Positions 17,612 to 27,111 of a stretch of DNA of 64,000 bases are shown in pieces. The position numbers were made by a program, and so were the translations under genes. The DNA is from Phycisphaerales bacterium (lineage in GTDB: Bacteria; Planctomycetota; Phycisphaerae; Phycisphaerales; SM1A02). The notes below the pieces were generated by a model that was given only the letters and a program-made list of their open reading frames with translations, was not told where the DNA came from and ran no database searches. Numbering within the stretch: the first letter of the stretch is position 1; each line of letters starts with the position of its first letter. The DNA is taken from the NCBI GenBank assembly GCA_009691725.1, contig SIAP01000006.1:31350-95349 (forward strand). Reading direction: 5' to 3'.

Positions 17612-18538
17612 TCAGCGAGGCGCAGCGCCGGGATCAATCCACGGCGCCGCAATCCCAATTCCAGCGCGATCGAGGGCGGATTTCACCTCACGCACCAACG
17701 CCTGCCGCACTGCGAGGTAGTCCGAATTCTTGCACCAGACACGCGCCTGCCACTCCACACCTTGCGCCCCAAGTTCCATCAAGCCGATGTCTGGATCATC
17801 CGCAACGCGTCCCGCAGTCGCGATCGCCGCACCCATGAGCGCACTCCGAGTGGCATCGATGTCTGCACGATAGTCCACGCGCACATTCACATCCGCGCGG
17901 CGGATGGCGTGTGTGCTGGTGTTCGTAATCACAGATCCGAAGATGGAACTGTTTGGAACGAAGATGCGCCTTCGGTCGGCTGTGTCGAGTGTGGTCGAAA
18001 AGAGATCAATCTCATCAACCACACCACTCTGCCCCGCAACCGTGATCGCATCGCCGATCTTGTATGGACGAAAGACCATCAGCATGACTCCGGCCGCGAA
18101 ATTTGACAGTGTGCTCTGGAACGCGAGTCCAATGGCAAGCCCGACGGTTCCTAAAACCACCGCGAAACTCGCCGTGTCGACTCCGCATTGGTTGAGGATC
18201 AAGATTCCAGCAATCAGCAGGATCGTCCAGTGCACCAGTTTCGAGCAGAAGTGGGCGAGCGTGGCATCGACTCCGCCGCGATCACAGGATGATCGGATCA
18301 ACTGCCCCAACCACTTCGACGCCAAGAATGCGACGGCGACAACGGCAAGGACGCCGACCATACGGCCGCCGTAGGTGCCGACAAACATCAACGCGTCATC
18401 GCCAAGGGATCCGGTCGAGATGGTGGACCCCATTGCGTCGACCGCCGCGCTAATCGGCGCACTAGCTGTCGCACCAACGGGCGCACTCGGTGTCGCATCA
18501 ACCGATGTGACAATCAATAGTGGATAGTGGCTCTTCAT
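17612..18538 (-). CDS. mscS: Small-conductance mechanosensitive channel (MscS family)
   Basis: 308 residues. After an Ala/Ser/Thr-rich N-terminus there are three membrane helices. The pore-lining third helix is GTVGLAIGLAFQSTLSNFAAG, with the Gly/Ala packing typical of MscS, then the beta domain start FRPYKIGDAITVAGQSGVVDEI and the NSSIFGSVITNTS loop. MscS channels open under membrane tension and release solutes after osmotic downshock. It lies 16 bases after trpD on the same strand and may be co-transcribed. Confidence 0.92.
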   Translation of the reverse strand: MKSHYPLLIVTSVDATPSAPVGATASAPISAAVDAMGSTISTGSLGDDALMFVGTYGGRMVGVLAVVAVAFLASKWLGQLIRSSCDRGGVDATLAHFCSKLVHWTILLIAGILILNQCGVDTASFAVVLGTVGLAIGLAFQSTLSNFAAGVMLMVFRPYKIGDAITVAGQSGVVDEIDLFSTTLDTADRRRIFVPNSSIFGSVITNTSTHAIRRADVNVRVDYRADIDATRSALMGAAIATAGRVADDPDIGLMELGAQGVEWQARVWCKNSDYLAVRQALVREVKSALDRAGIGIAAPWIDPGAAPR

Positions 18539-18554
18539 GCGTGCGGAAAACTTA

Positions 18555-19661
18555 TCACACGGATCGACCTTGCGACACTCGGATCAGTCCGTCGAGTGTT
18601 GCGCGGCTCTTTCCGCACGCCAGCGTGGTGCGAGCCAGTTCGACTCCTCCTCGCAGCGTGTCTGCGCTGCCACCAGCCCACAGCGCCGCGCCAGCATTGG
18701 CGAGTGTGAAGTCTCGTGCGGCAATGGGTGCTCGGTTTTCAAGGACTGCAATAAACAAATCTGCAGCATCCTGCACACTGTCAGCAGCGACCGAAAGAGG
18801 ATTGACGCGTGTGACACCGAGCATTTCAGGCGTCACCTCGAAGACTCGCATCGTTCCACCTCGCGAATCCAGCGGCGCGTCATTCGCAACCTCCGCGAGC
18901 AGGGTTGCAGCACCCGTGGAGATCTCGTCGAGTCCATCGAAACTGTGATAGACCAAGGCGCGGATGGCGCCAAGTTCTCGCAGCACTTGGGCGAGAATCG
19001 GCACAAAGCCCCGGTCGTAAACACCAATCGCCTGTCGCCGAGCCCGTGCGGGATTTGTCAGCGGACCAAGGAGGTTGAAGATGGTCGGAAACCCAAGCGC
19101 CTTTCGTGTTGGCATCACATGCTTCGCTGCGGGATGGTGCCGTGGCGCGAAACAGAATGCGACACCGACCTCCTCGAGGCAGCGCCGTTGAATCTCGACG
19201 TGGGCATCCACATCGACGCCGAGCTGCATGAGCACTTCCGCAGAGCCACGACCCGTGCGCGAGCGGTTGCCATGTTTCGCCACTGGCACTCCAGCTGATG
19301 CCGCGACAATTGCGGCGAGCGTGCTGACATTGAATGACTTGGGCGCGCCACCAGTGCCAGCAGTGTCAAGGATGCGCGCCGTGTCGATGGTTGTGGGAAG
19401 CGCGGTCGCGCGCTCACGCATCACAGTTGCGGCACCCACAAGTTCGTCGACGGTTGGGAGTCGCCGAGCCAAGAGCGCGAGAAACGCACCAAGTTCTGCC
19501 TCATGCGCAGATCCAGTCATGATTTCGGTGAATGCCGCACGCGATTGGTCGACGGTCAGCGTGTGACCGCGAATGAGCAGCTTCAGAAACGGGGTGAGAT
19601 CACCAGGTCGGTCAATTCGTGCGAACTCGCTTGGCGTCAAGTTGGGGAGTGGCGCTTCCAT
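18555..19661 (-). CDS. trpD: Anthranilate phosphoribosyltransferase
   Basis: Second step of tryptophan synthesis: anthranilate plus PRPP gives phosphoribosyl-anthranilate. The 368-residue protein has the PRPP loop DTAGTGGAPKSFNVST, KHGNRS, and NLLGPLTNPA. GTGGAP replaces the more common GTGGDG, a mild deviation. No other trp gene is in the window. Its start is only 23 bases from the lgt start on the opposite strand. Confidence 0.93.
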   Translation of the reverse strand: MEAPLPNLTPSEFARIDRPGDLTPFLKLLIRGHTLTVDQSRAAFTEIMTGSAHEAELGAFLALLARRLPTVDELVGAATVMRERATALPTTIDTARILDTAGTGGAPKSFNVSTLAAIVAASAGVPVAKHGNRSRTGRGSAEVLMQLGVDVDAHVEIQRRCLEEVGVAFCFAPRHHPAAKHVMPTRKALGFPTIFNLLGPLTNPARARRQAIGVYDRGFVPILAQVLRELGAIRALVYHSFDGLDEISTGAATLLAEVANDAPLDSRGGTMRVFEVTPEMLGVTRVNPLSVAADSVQDAADLFIAVLENRAPIAARDFTLANAGAALWAGGSADTLRGGVELARTTLACGKSRATLDGLIRVSQGRSV

Positions 19662-19684
19662 GCCAAGTCGAGGATGCTACGCAG

Positions 19685-20665
19685 GTGATCGCATCCATAC
19701 TTCATAACGCGAGCCCGTTCGCGATTGAGTTTTCTCCTGGGTTTGGCATTCGCTGGTACGGACTGGCGTATGCAGCAGGCTTCCTGTTGGGCTACGGACT
19801 CCTCCGTTCGCTCGCGCGGCGCGGTCGATTGGCGCTCAGTGTGATGCAGGTCGGAGATCTGCTGACCTATCTCGTGGCTGGCATCGTCATCGGTGGTCGT
19901 GTCGGTCATGTGGTGCTGTACGAACCACACTTGCTCGTTTCATTTCACGAGGGGATTCCCTGGTGGGGACTGCTCGACATTCACCGAGGTGGAATGTCCA
20001 GTCACGGCGGCATCCTGGGTAGCGCCGTTGGTGCATGGTGCTTTGCGCGACGATCACATGTCCCATTCTTGTGTGTGGCAGATTGCGCCGCATTTGGCGC
20101 GCCGATTGGATTGTGCTTGGGGCGACTCGCCAACTGGGTCAATGGCGAGTTATGGGGGAAGGCACTCCCACAGTCGATGCAGGCGAGCAGCCCGTGGTGG
20201 TCGGTGAAGTATCCGGCGGAGGTACTCGAGCCATCCTTTGCGATCGAAAAACTTGCGCCACTCCAGACGCTCGTGAATCCGACAGAGCCACTTCAAGATG
20301 CGGTGTACGGCGCAGCGATGTTGCATCGACCCGACGTGCTCTCCAGACTTGAGCCGATTCTCACTGCGTACTACCCAAACAACTTCATTCAGGCAGTGAC
20401 CGATGGCCCATTTCTCTTTTCTGCCATGGCACTGGTGTGGATGCGTCCAAGAAAACCAGGCGTGATTGCTGGGGTGTTCCTGGCCGCATATGGCGCGGCG
20501 CGCCTCTTCAGTGAACAGTTCCGTCAGATCGATGAGGGTGTGTTCATGATCGGGCCAATCACCCTTCCGATGATGCTCTCTCTGGCAATGGTCGTCCTCG
20601 GTGGCGTCATCTGCTCCTGGTCATCACGGCAACCGGGCGAGAAAATTGGCGGATTGCTGGGGTGA
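19685..20665 (+). CDS. lgt: Prolipoprotein diacylglyceryl transferase
   Basis: Inner-membrane enzyme that adds diacylglycerol to the lipobox Cys of prolipoproteins. Start at GTG 19685 gives an N-terminus like other Lgt proteins (SPFAIEFSPGFGIRWYGLAY). The longer frame from 19619 overlaps trpD and adds a non-hydrophobic leader. Family marks are HRGGMSSHGGILG and the signature GRLANWVNGELWGK. Several helices follow, with FSEQFRQIDEG near the end. Length 326 aa. It ends 38 bases from the convergent porin gene. Confidence 0.95.
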   Translation: MIASILHNASPFAIEFSPGFGIRWYGLAYAAGFLLGYGLLRSLARRGRLALSVMQVGDLLTYLVAGIVIGGRVGHVVLYEPHLLVSFHEGIPWWGLLDIHRGGMSSHGGILGSAVGAWCFARRSHVPFLCVADCAAFGAPIGLCLGRLANWVNGELWGKALPQSMQASSPWWSVKYPAEVLEPSFAIEKLAPLQTLVNPTEPLQDAVYGAAMLHRPDVLSRLEPILTAYYPNNFIQAVTDGPFLFSAMALVWMRPRKPGVIAGVFLAAYGAARLFSEQFRQIDEGVFMIGPITLPMMLSLAMVVLGGVICSWSSRQPGEKIGGLLG

Positions 20666-20703
20666 GGTGCGTGGGTGAAGTGGGTGCGCAACATCACCAC
20701 TTC

Positions 20704-22083
20704 CTAAAAATGAATCAACGCGCGAATGCCGAAGACGACGACCGTGTCGGACTGACTCGTGTCGGTCGTGGGATTCGTCGGATTGGTAATGACCTGAATG
20801 TCTGGCGTGATCTGAACTGAGTCGGTCAGCTGAAATCGGTAGTACAACTCGGTGACGGTTTGTACGCCAAGGTCGCCTGTCGGATTCGTGGTGAATCCCC
20901 ACGCAACGCCGAACCCATCACCTTTTCGGTCGAAACAATTCTGAATGGATAACCCAGCCGTGAACTCAGACTTGTAGAGCGCAACACTCGGATCGCAGTA
21001 TGTGAACTGCGCCCATGCGCCAACATCTGCAGTGAAGTACTCCGTGCCCATCACCCAGAATCCATTGCCGCTCCTCGCGGTCGCGAGGTCGGTTGATTCA
21101 TAGGACGCGTTGGTGGTGTTGAACCCAACCGAGTATCTCCCAGGTGAATCCACGTCTCCCAGAAAATCAGTCACGATGCCAACCTCACTCGCGAACCACC
21201 ACAGACCAGTGCCGAGCAAGTCTGCGCCAAGCCCATTGGTGGCTTGTGTCGATGGCGCGGTCGCAACGAAATTGGCGTAGACCCCATCCATCGGCACAAC
21301 CAGCACCGCAGCGCCCAACAGATATCCCTGAAATCCAACTTGAGCCGCATCACTGCCATCAAAAATTGACGCGAGAAACTGCGTGGTTTCATCGCCTGCG
21401 AATGGGTTGTTCAACACATAGTCGTTGGGGTTGATCTTGCCGACAGAGACCATGACACGGTTGTCGAGTAGCCCCTGTTCGTACCGCAGCCGAACGAGGC
21501 GTGTCCCCAGATGCCCAGTGAAATTACTGTCGAGAGTGATATCCGAGCCAACTTTCGTCCCAAGATCAGAACTCGTTGGAAAGGCGTTGGTCTGTCGCAT
21601 TTGGGCGGTGATGCGTCCAGTCGCGTGGCCGCCGAAGTCCCACAATTTCAAGTCAGCGCGAAGATTGAAACGGTTCACGCCCTCAGCGGCACTGTTGCCT
21701 GCCATCACAGTCGTCGCTCCTTGATAGACAATCACATCGTAAATGTCCCATCGCAGACCGAACTGCTCCTGCGAGGCAATCGCAAGATTTCGCACGGGCG
21801 AAAACAGATACGAAAAAGGATCATCCAGTGGAGCGTCCACCCCACTCCACGGGATTGCGTGTGGCCTGTACTCAATGAGATTGAATGTGCTCGTTGCCTT
21901 TGTGGTTCCAAAGAGCGCGGGCGTGTTCGGCATGAGATCCATACCCGCGAAGCTTTGGGTGTTGCCCAGAGCAGTCGAGAGAAACCGACCTGTCGGAGCC
22001 AACTGCAGAATCGAAGATGGATTACTGGGCGACTGCGCGATCATCACAGCAAGCAAGATGGCGGCAGAAGTCGGGTCGATCAT
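20704..22083 (-). CDS. OprB-type carbohydrate-selective porin
   Basis: 459 residues from ATG 22083, which overlaps the stop of the upstream glucokinase-like gene (ATGA); longer starts lie within that gene. A signal sequence (SAAILLAVMIAQS) precedes a beta-barrel protein. OprB-like features are GKINPNDYVLNNPFAGDETTQFL, SYLFSPVRNLAIASQEQFG, many aromatic-ended strands, and a terminal strand ending in Phe (RALIHF), the usual outer-membrane insertion signal. Coupling to a sugar kinase fits uptake of a sugar followed by phosphorylation. Confidence 0.82.
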   Translation of the reverse strand: MIDPTSAAILLAVMIAQSPSNPSSILQLAPTGRFLSTALGNTQSFAGMDLMPNTPALFGTTKATSTFNLIEYRPHAIPWSGVDAPLDDPFSYLFSPVRNLAIASQEQFGLRWDIYDVIVYQGATTVMAGNSAAEGVNRFNLRADLKLWDFGGHATGRITAQMRQTNAFPTSSDLGTKVGSDITLDSNFTGHLGTRLVRLRYEQGLLDNRVMVSVGKINPNDYVLNNPFAGDETTQFLASIFDGSDAAQVGFQGYLLGAAVLVVPMDGVYANFVATAPSTQATNGLGADLLGTGLWWFASEVGIVTDFLGDVDSPGRYSVGFNTTNASYESTDLATARSGNGFWVMGTEYFTADVGAWAQFTYCDPSVALYKSEFTAGLSIQNCFDRKGDGFGVAWGFTTNPTGDLGVQTVTELYYRFQLTDSVQITPDIQVITNPTNPTTDTSQSDTVVVFGIRALIHF

Positions 22084-22769
22084 GCAGTCATGCTCACCAC
22101 AGACTTGGCCCACTCTGGAGTCCACAGACGAAACCCCCCGATGAACGCATTCGCGTTCGCACCGAGCCGACAATTCTCTGGGAGTGTCTTCAACCTCACG
22201 GAATTTCCACCGCCCAGGACGACATAGTCCGGCAGCAGCGCTGCGGAGAAGATCTTGATGACATCATGCACATCGCGCGTCCACTCCTTCTTGCCGAGTT
22301 TTTTAAGCGCCTTCACACCCACAAACTGCTCAACCTCCTTTCCTTTGCGGTAGGGCAGATGCGCCAGTTCCATCGGCAGGATCAGATGGTCCGCGATGAA
22401 ACATGAACCGAGTCCAGTGCCGAGCCCCAGAAACAACATGCGCCCACCCTCATAGGACCCCACTGCCTGCATCGCTGCATCGTTGATGAGTTTCACTGGT
22501 CTGCCAAACGCAGCCGCGTAATCAAAGTCCATCCAACCTGGACCGAGGTTCGCCGGATCGCGCGACGCTCGATTACCGAGAATCGGTGCCGGAAGTCCGA
22601 TCGTGATCACATCGAATGACCATCCTTCGCCAATCTTCTTGACCCCGTCAACCATTTGTTCTGGAGTGAGCGTTGGACCAGAGGGGAATGCGCGTCGCTC
22701 GGCATCACTCTCGACGCGACACTTGACATTTGTACCCCCGATATCAATCGCAAGCACATGTTGTGGCAT
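22080..22769 (-). CDS. ppgK: ROK-family polyphosphate glucokinase-like kinase
   Basis: 229 residues starting at MPQHVLAIDIGGTNVK (ATG 22769); the frame extends to 22928 but the added residues look non-coding. The phosphate-binding motif AIDIGGTNVK, the LGLGTGLGSCFI loop and ELAHLPYRKGKEVEQFVG match strictly polyphosphate- or ATP-dependent glucokinases (PpgK) rather than ROK repressors, and no HTH is present. YVVLGGGNSVRL is the adenosine/phosphate loop. It probably phosphorylates glucose entering through the coupled OprB porin. Confidence 0.88.
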   Translation of the reverse strand: MPQHVLAIDIGGTNVKCRVESDAERRAFPSGPTLTPEQMVDGVKKIGEGWSFDVITIGLPAPILGNRASRDPANLGPGWMDFDYAAAFGRPVKLINDAAMQAVGSYEGGRMLFLGLGTGLGSCFIADHLILPMELAHLPYRKGKEVEQFVGVKALKKLGKKEWTRDVHDVIKIFSAALLPDYVVLGGGNSVRLKTLPENCRLGANANAFIGGFRLWTPEWAKSVVSMTA

Positions 22770-22876
22770 TCCAGCAGGGTACCCGCCCAACGCGTCAACT
22801 CTTCGCGTCTCGCAGCACGCGGGCAGCAATGGAGCAGCATCGCTTGCCACAGCGACACTCGGCGTGGGATACTGCA

Positions 22877-24331
22877 ATGATGACTGGTTCAACCACACAC
22901 TGGGAGTACGCGCCAGCGCCCGAGTCAACGAAGGTCGAGATCAAGCCGCAGTACGGCCTGTTTATCGACGGCACTTTTCGCCCAGCGAAGTCTGGAACAT
23001 CATTCGAGACCATCAATCCAGCAAACGAAGTGCACCTCGCATCGATTGCGCAGGCTGGCGCGGTGGATGTGAATCTCGCGGTCGCTGCGGCGCGCCGCGC
23101 ACTCAAGGGATGGCGTCGCGCTCCAGCACTCGAGCGCGCGAAGTACCTCTACCGAATCGCTCGCCGCATCCAGGAACGGGCACGAGAACTCGCAGTCCTT
23201 GAGACGATGGACAACGGCAAGCCGATTCGAGAAACGCGCGATGAAGATGTTCCGCTCGCGGCAGCACACTTCTTTCATCATGCGGGATGGTGTGACAAGT
23301 TGAGATGGGCATGTCCGACCGCGTCCGGTGCCTCTCCAGAACCAATTGGCGTGTGTGGTCAGATTATTCCATGGAACTTTCCACTCTTGATGGCCGCGTG
23401 GAAGATCGCGCCAGCGCTCGCGTGCGGAAACACAGTGGTACTGAAACCGGCAGAGACGACATCACTCACAGCGCTTCGATTGGCGGAGATTCTGCAAGAG
23501 GTCGATCTTCCTGCGGGTGTTGTGAACATCATCACGGGTGCAGGAGAGACCGGTCGCGACCTCGTCGCACACGGCGATGTCGACAAGATCGCTTTCACCG
23601 GATCGACCGAAGTTGGTCGTGCGATTGCGTCGACCGTCGCGGGAACCAAGAAGCGATTGACCCTAGAACTAGGCGGAAAGAGCCCAAACATCATCTTTGC
23701 GGATGCCGCGATCGATCAAGCGGTCGAGGGGGTCATCAGCGCGATTTGGGCAAATCAGGGCCAAGTGTGCTGTGCCGGAAGCCGATTGTTGGTGGAAGAA
23801 TCGGTGGCGGATGAGGTGATCGAAAAACTTCAGTTCCGCATGCGAAGCCTTCGTATTGGCGATCCGCTGGACAAGAACACCGATGTCGGCGCGATCAACA
23901 GTCGTGCGCAACTCACGCGAATTGAGCGTTACATAAAAACTGGCATCGAAGAGGGAGCACAGCATCATGAGGCGTGCGATGGCACGGTTGGGGCGAAGGG
24001 CTTCTGGTGCAAGCCGTGCTTTTTTACGGGCGTGCAACCTGCACACACTATTGCGCGCGAAGAAATATTCGGACCCGTGCTGGCGGTGATGACATTCCGC
24101 ACACCAGACGAAGCGGTCGCTCGCGCAAACAACACGATGTATGGATTGAGTGCGGGGATCTGGACGAGCCGAGGCTCGAAGGCCTACGAAGTTGCTCGTC
24201 AGATCAAGGCAGGAGTGATCTGGTGCAACACATTCAACCAGTTCGACCCAGCCGCGCCATTTGGTGGATACCGCGAGAGCGGCTTTGGTCGCGAGGGCGG
24301 TCGATCCGGATTGTCCGCATACCTCGCGTGA
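22877..24331 (+). CDS. NAD-dependent aldehyde dehydrogenase (first of a pair)
   Basis: 484 residues from ATG 22877; a second ATG follows directly at 22880. Complete ALDH: QIIPWNFPLLMAAWKIAPALACGN, KPAE, FTGSTEVGR, the catalytic Glu in LELGGKSPN and the nucleophilic Cys in GQVCCAGSR. EEIFGPVLAVM and PFGGYRESGFGRE close the domain. It oxidises an aldehyde to the acid; the substrate is unknown. A truncated ALDH begins 20 bases downstream. In actinobacteria and some other phyla such ALDH pairs accompany deoC, which here lies about 8 kb away. Confidence 0.93.
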   Translation: MMTGSTTHWEYAPAPESTKVEIKPQYGLFIDGTFRPAKSGTSFETINPANEVHLASIAQAGAVDVNLAVAAARRALKGWRRAPALERAKYLYRIARRIQERARELAVLETMDNGKPIRETRDEDVPLAAAHFFHHAGWCDKLRWACPTASGASPEPIGVCGQIIPWNFPLLMAAWKIAPALACGNTVVLKPAETTSLTALRLAEILQEVDLPAGVVNIITGAGETGRDLVAHGDVDKIAFTGSTEVGRAIASTVAGTKKRLTLELGGKSPNIIFADAAIDQAVEGVISAIWANQGQVCCAGSRLLVEESVADEVIEKLQFRMRSLRIGDPLDKNTDVGAINSRAQLTRIERYIKTGIEEGAQHHEACDGTVGAKGFWCKPCFFTGVQPAHTIAREEIFGPVLAVMTFRTPDEAVARANNTMYGLSAGIWTSRGSKAYEVARQIKAGVIWCNTFNQFDPAAPFGGYRESGFGREGGRSGLSAYLA

Positions 24332-24350
24332 TATTCACAGAAGGAAACAC

Positions 24351-25232
24351 ATGACTGATCGTGCAGACATCACAAAGACTTGGAAACTCTTCATCGGCGG
24401 GGCCTACCCTCGCAGCGAGTCTGGGCGAGTTGCTCCGGTCACCGACATCGGTGCAGGCGCAGGCGGGAAGGCGCTCGCCTACATCGCTCAAGCATCACGA
24501 AAGGATTTGCGAGACGCAGTCGAAGCGGCCCGCGGCGCACAAGAGAAGTGGGCTGCGTCGAGCGGGTATCTGCGCGGTCAAATCATCTATCGACTCGCCG
24601 AATTGTTGGATGCCCGTCGCGAGGAATTGGTTGAAAGCGTTCGGATGAGCGGCCGCCTCGGCAAGGGGCGGGCTCGTGGCGAGGTCGAGCAGGCGATCGA
24701 TCGAACCCTTTCGTTCGCCGGCTGGTGCGACAAACTAGATTCCGTGCTCGGTGGTCGAAACCCTGTCGCTGGTCCATTCCACTGCTTTTCTCAAATTGAG
24801 CCATCCGGTGTGGTCGCTGTCGTTGCGCCTCAAGAGGCATCACTGCTTGGCTTTCTCTCTTTGACACTGCCTGCAATCGCTTGTGGGTGTGCCGTCATCG
24901 CCGTGGCGAGTGAGAAAGAACCGATTCCGGCGCTTGTCGTCGCCGAATGCGCGCCTAGTTCCGATATTCCTCCAGGTGTGCTCAATGTTCTGACCGGCAT
25001 GAGAGCGGAGCTCGTTCCAGTGATCGCAGGACATCGCGATATCGACGCAGTTGTGGCAAGTTTGGATCCTGAATTGGCAAAGATTGCGCAAATTGGTGTT
25101 TCTGAGAATCTCAAGCGGGTGCGTCTGATCGATCCAATCGAACGGTTCACAGACGACACGATCTGGAGTAGCCCACGGTCGTTCCAAAGCGTCACAGAAG
25201 TAAAAACCGTCTGGCACACGGTTGGATCTTAG
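24351..25232 (+). CDS. Truncated aldehyde-dehydrogenase-like protein lacking the catalytic domain
   Basis: 293 residues from ATG 24351, preceded by AAGGA. It aligns by eye with the N-terminal NAD-binding half of ALDHs: KLFIGGAYPRSESGR, AQEKWAASSGYLRGQIIYRLAELL, FAGWCDKLDS and EPSGVVAVVAPQEASLLGF in place of the usual PWNFP. It stops shortly after the second Rossmann part. There is no catalytic Cys, no LELGGK Glu and no C-terminal oligomerisation arm. Good ribosome site, intact frame and tight spacing argue against a pseudogene. Likely a structural or regulatory partner of the first ALDH. Confidence 0.82.
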   Translation: MTDRADITKTWKLFIGGAYPRSESGRVAPVTDIGAGAGGKALAYIAQASRKDLRDAVEAARGAQEKWAASSGYLRGQIIYRLAELLDARREELVESVRMSGRLGKGRARGEVEQAIDRTLSFAGWCDKLDSVLGGRNPVAGPFHCFSQIEPSGVVAVVAPQEASLLGFLSLTLPAIACGCAVIAVASEKEPIPALVVAECAPSSDIPPGVLNVLTGMRAELVPVIAGHRDIDAVVASLDPELAKIAQIGVSENLKRVRLIDPIERFTDDTIWSSPRSFQSVTEVKTVWHTVGS

Positions 25233-25238
25233 AAGATC
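25225..25238. repeat. Inverted repeat over the stop codon of the truncated ALDH
   Basis: GATCTT-AG-AAGATC is a perfect 6-bp inverted repeat with a 2-bp centre. It overlaps the TAG stop at 25230-25232 and precedes an AT-rich stretch with TATAAA at 25252-25257. It could be a regulator site; the loop is too small and no T-run follows, so it is not a terminator. Confidence 0.4.
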
Positions 25239-25291
25239 GCCACATGATCGCTATAAATAGCATCAATATTACAGACGATACTGGATCGTCT

Positions 25292-27094
25292 ATGATAAAG
25301 CATCGATTTATCTCAAAAACACAAAGAAGATGGTCGATCATCGCGATTATGGTGTTTTGTGGACTGTCCATCCAAGCTTGTCAAGAGCAACAGTTTTCGC
25401 TGATCGATCTTGACACCGAAGATCGGCTGCGCAAGGCGAGCGATTCGATCAGCGAGCCGTCAAGCGTCCCATCGATCAAAAAGGCCGAATCTCGATATCA
25501 GGGTGAGAATTTCACGGCAAATTCGCCGAATCTCACCGATCCAGCGACAGTCAATCCCCCACCAGAAACATTGCGGTATCAGGCGCGCGAGCGTGCCATC
25601 ATGGATGCAGACAAGACGATTCAACAAGTGACAGCTGTGATGGAGGTCAATCCAAATGCGGAGCACTTCACGCTCGCCAAGAGCGTTCAGACCGCCATCA
25701 GCAAGAGTGTGGAGTACCGACTCGCAGAGGAGCAGTACCTGCTCATCGCGCTTGATCTCTTGATTCAGCAGCACATGTGGAGCCCCCGATTCTTTGACAC
25801 GATCACTCCTCAGTTTCAGGGAGTGTCGGAGAATAGTCAGAGTTCGACAGCGTTGCAACTGGTCAACGACCTCTCCGTTTCCCAAAAGCTTCCCTACGGC
25901 GGCGAGGTGAGTGCAAACATTCTTGCGCAGGCGTCGCGGCAGGTCAGCAACGCAGTTGATCTCGGTCAGGCGAGTTCACTCGAGATCGCGCTCTTGCTCG
26001 ATATCCCGCTGCTGCGCGGGGCCGGTTTGGTGGCGCAAGAGGATCTGATTCAGGCAAAGCGAAACATGGTCTATGGCGCGAGGGCGTTCGAAGACTTCCG
26101 TCGCCGCTTCTACATCGCGATCTTCACAGACTTTCACGAACTTGTCGTGCAACAGCAGGTTGTCGCCAATACACGAAGTCAGATTGAAAGACTGCGCTCC
26201 ATCGTGGAACGCGAAGTCGCGCTGGTGGAGAGTGGCAGACAAGTTGCCTTTCAAGCTGATCTTGCCAAACAACGCGCACTCTTCGTCATCGACCGACTTT
26301 CCGCGCTGGAAGAGGGATACAAGCTGGCGGTGGATCGATTCAAACTGCGCATCGGATACGACACCGAAGCGCCGATTGTGATTGACCCAGAGATGCTCGA
26401 CCTTGATCCACCAGTCGTGGACACCCGACAAGCGGTGGCATCAGCGTTCGAGTGGCGTCTCGATTTACAGAATGCACGCGACCAAGTTGTCGACGCTCGC
26501 AGACACGTCGACAACGCACGCAACGCCGTCCTCCCTGGCGCCAACCTCTTCGCGAGAGCATCACTCCTGCATAATCCAGATTTCTTCAACGGCATTCAAC
26601 TCGTCGAGAACTTGGGCGATTACGCCGTTGGCATGGCCATCGATCTTCCCCTCGATCGCACGATTGAAGAGGTGAATGTGCGCAAGGCGCAGGTGCGTCT
26701 CGAGCAACTCGAGCGGCAGTTCGTCTTCGCGCAGAACACGGCGGCTGTCGAAGTTCGTCAGGCAACCAGACGCATCGACCGTGCGCTCTACACGCTTTCT
26801 CTGCAAGATCGCAACATCGAGATTGCACGGAATCGTCAGGCGAGTATCGATGCGGCACCAGACCGAGCGACCCCACGAGATCGAACAGACGCTGTGGATG
26901 CCCTCAATACTGCCGAAAATGACAAGGCTCGTGCGCTTCGCGAAGTGCAGATCGCGATCCTGGAGTACCTGCGGCAGTCTGGGCAACTTCGAATCTCCGA
27001 TGATGGAGAGATCAATCCACCAGATGGGATGCAGGTCCGATATAGACGCGGCGCAGGAATTCTCGCGCAGCCTGCAGGGATTCCGCCCGCCTGA
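25292..27094 (+). CDS. TolC-family outer-membrane efflux lipoprotein
   Basis: 600 residues from ATG 25292. An ATG at 25244 is possible, but the bases between are AT-rich and look intergenic, and starting at 25292 gives a normal export signal (RRWSIIAIMVFCGLSIQAC) with a lipobox-like Cys at residue 30. The mature part has two TolC repeats with long helices (LAKSVQTAISKSVEYRLAEE ... VEREVALVESGRQ; AVEVRQATRRIDRALYTLS). TolC proteins form the outer-membrane duct of efflux pumps or type I secretion. The next gene is the matching adaptor; no inner-membrane pump gene follows. Confidence 0.85.
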   Translation: MIKHRFISKTQRRWSIIAIMVFCGLSIQACQEQQFSLIDLDTEDRLRKASDSISEPSSVPSIKKAESRYQGENFTANSPNLTDPATVNPPPETLRYQARERAIMDADKTIQQVTAVMEVNPNAEHFTLAKSVQTAISKSVEYRLAEEQYLLIALDLLIQQHMWSPRFFDTITPQFQGVSENSQSSTALQLVNDLSVSQKLPYGGEVSANILAQASRQVSNAVDLGQASSLEIALLLDIPLLRGAGLVAQEDLIQAKRNMVYGARAFEDFRRRFYIAIFTDFHELVVQQQVVANTRSQIERLRSIVEREVALVESGRQVAFQADLAKQRALFVIDRLSALEEGYKLAVDRFKLRIGYDTEAPIVIDPEMLDLDPPVVDTRQAVASAFEWRLDLQNARDQVVDARRHVDNARNAVLPGANLFARASLLHNPDFFNGIQLVENLGDYAVGMAIDLPLDRTIEEVNVRKAQVRLEQLERQFVFAQNTAAVEVRQATRRIDRALYTLSLQDRNIEIARNRQASIDAAPDRATPRDRTDAVDALNTAENDKARALREVQIAILEYLRQSGQLRISDDGEINPPDGMQVRYRRGAGILAQPAGIPPA

Positions 27095-27111
27095 GACTAG
27101 GCTTGGGGGAG

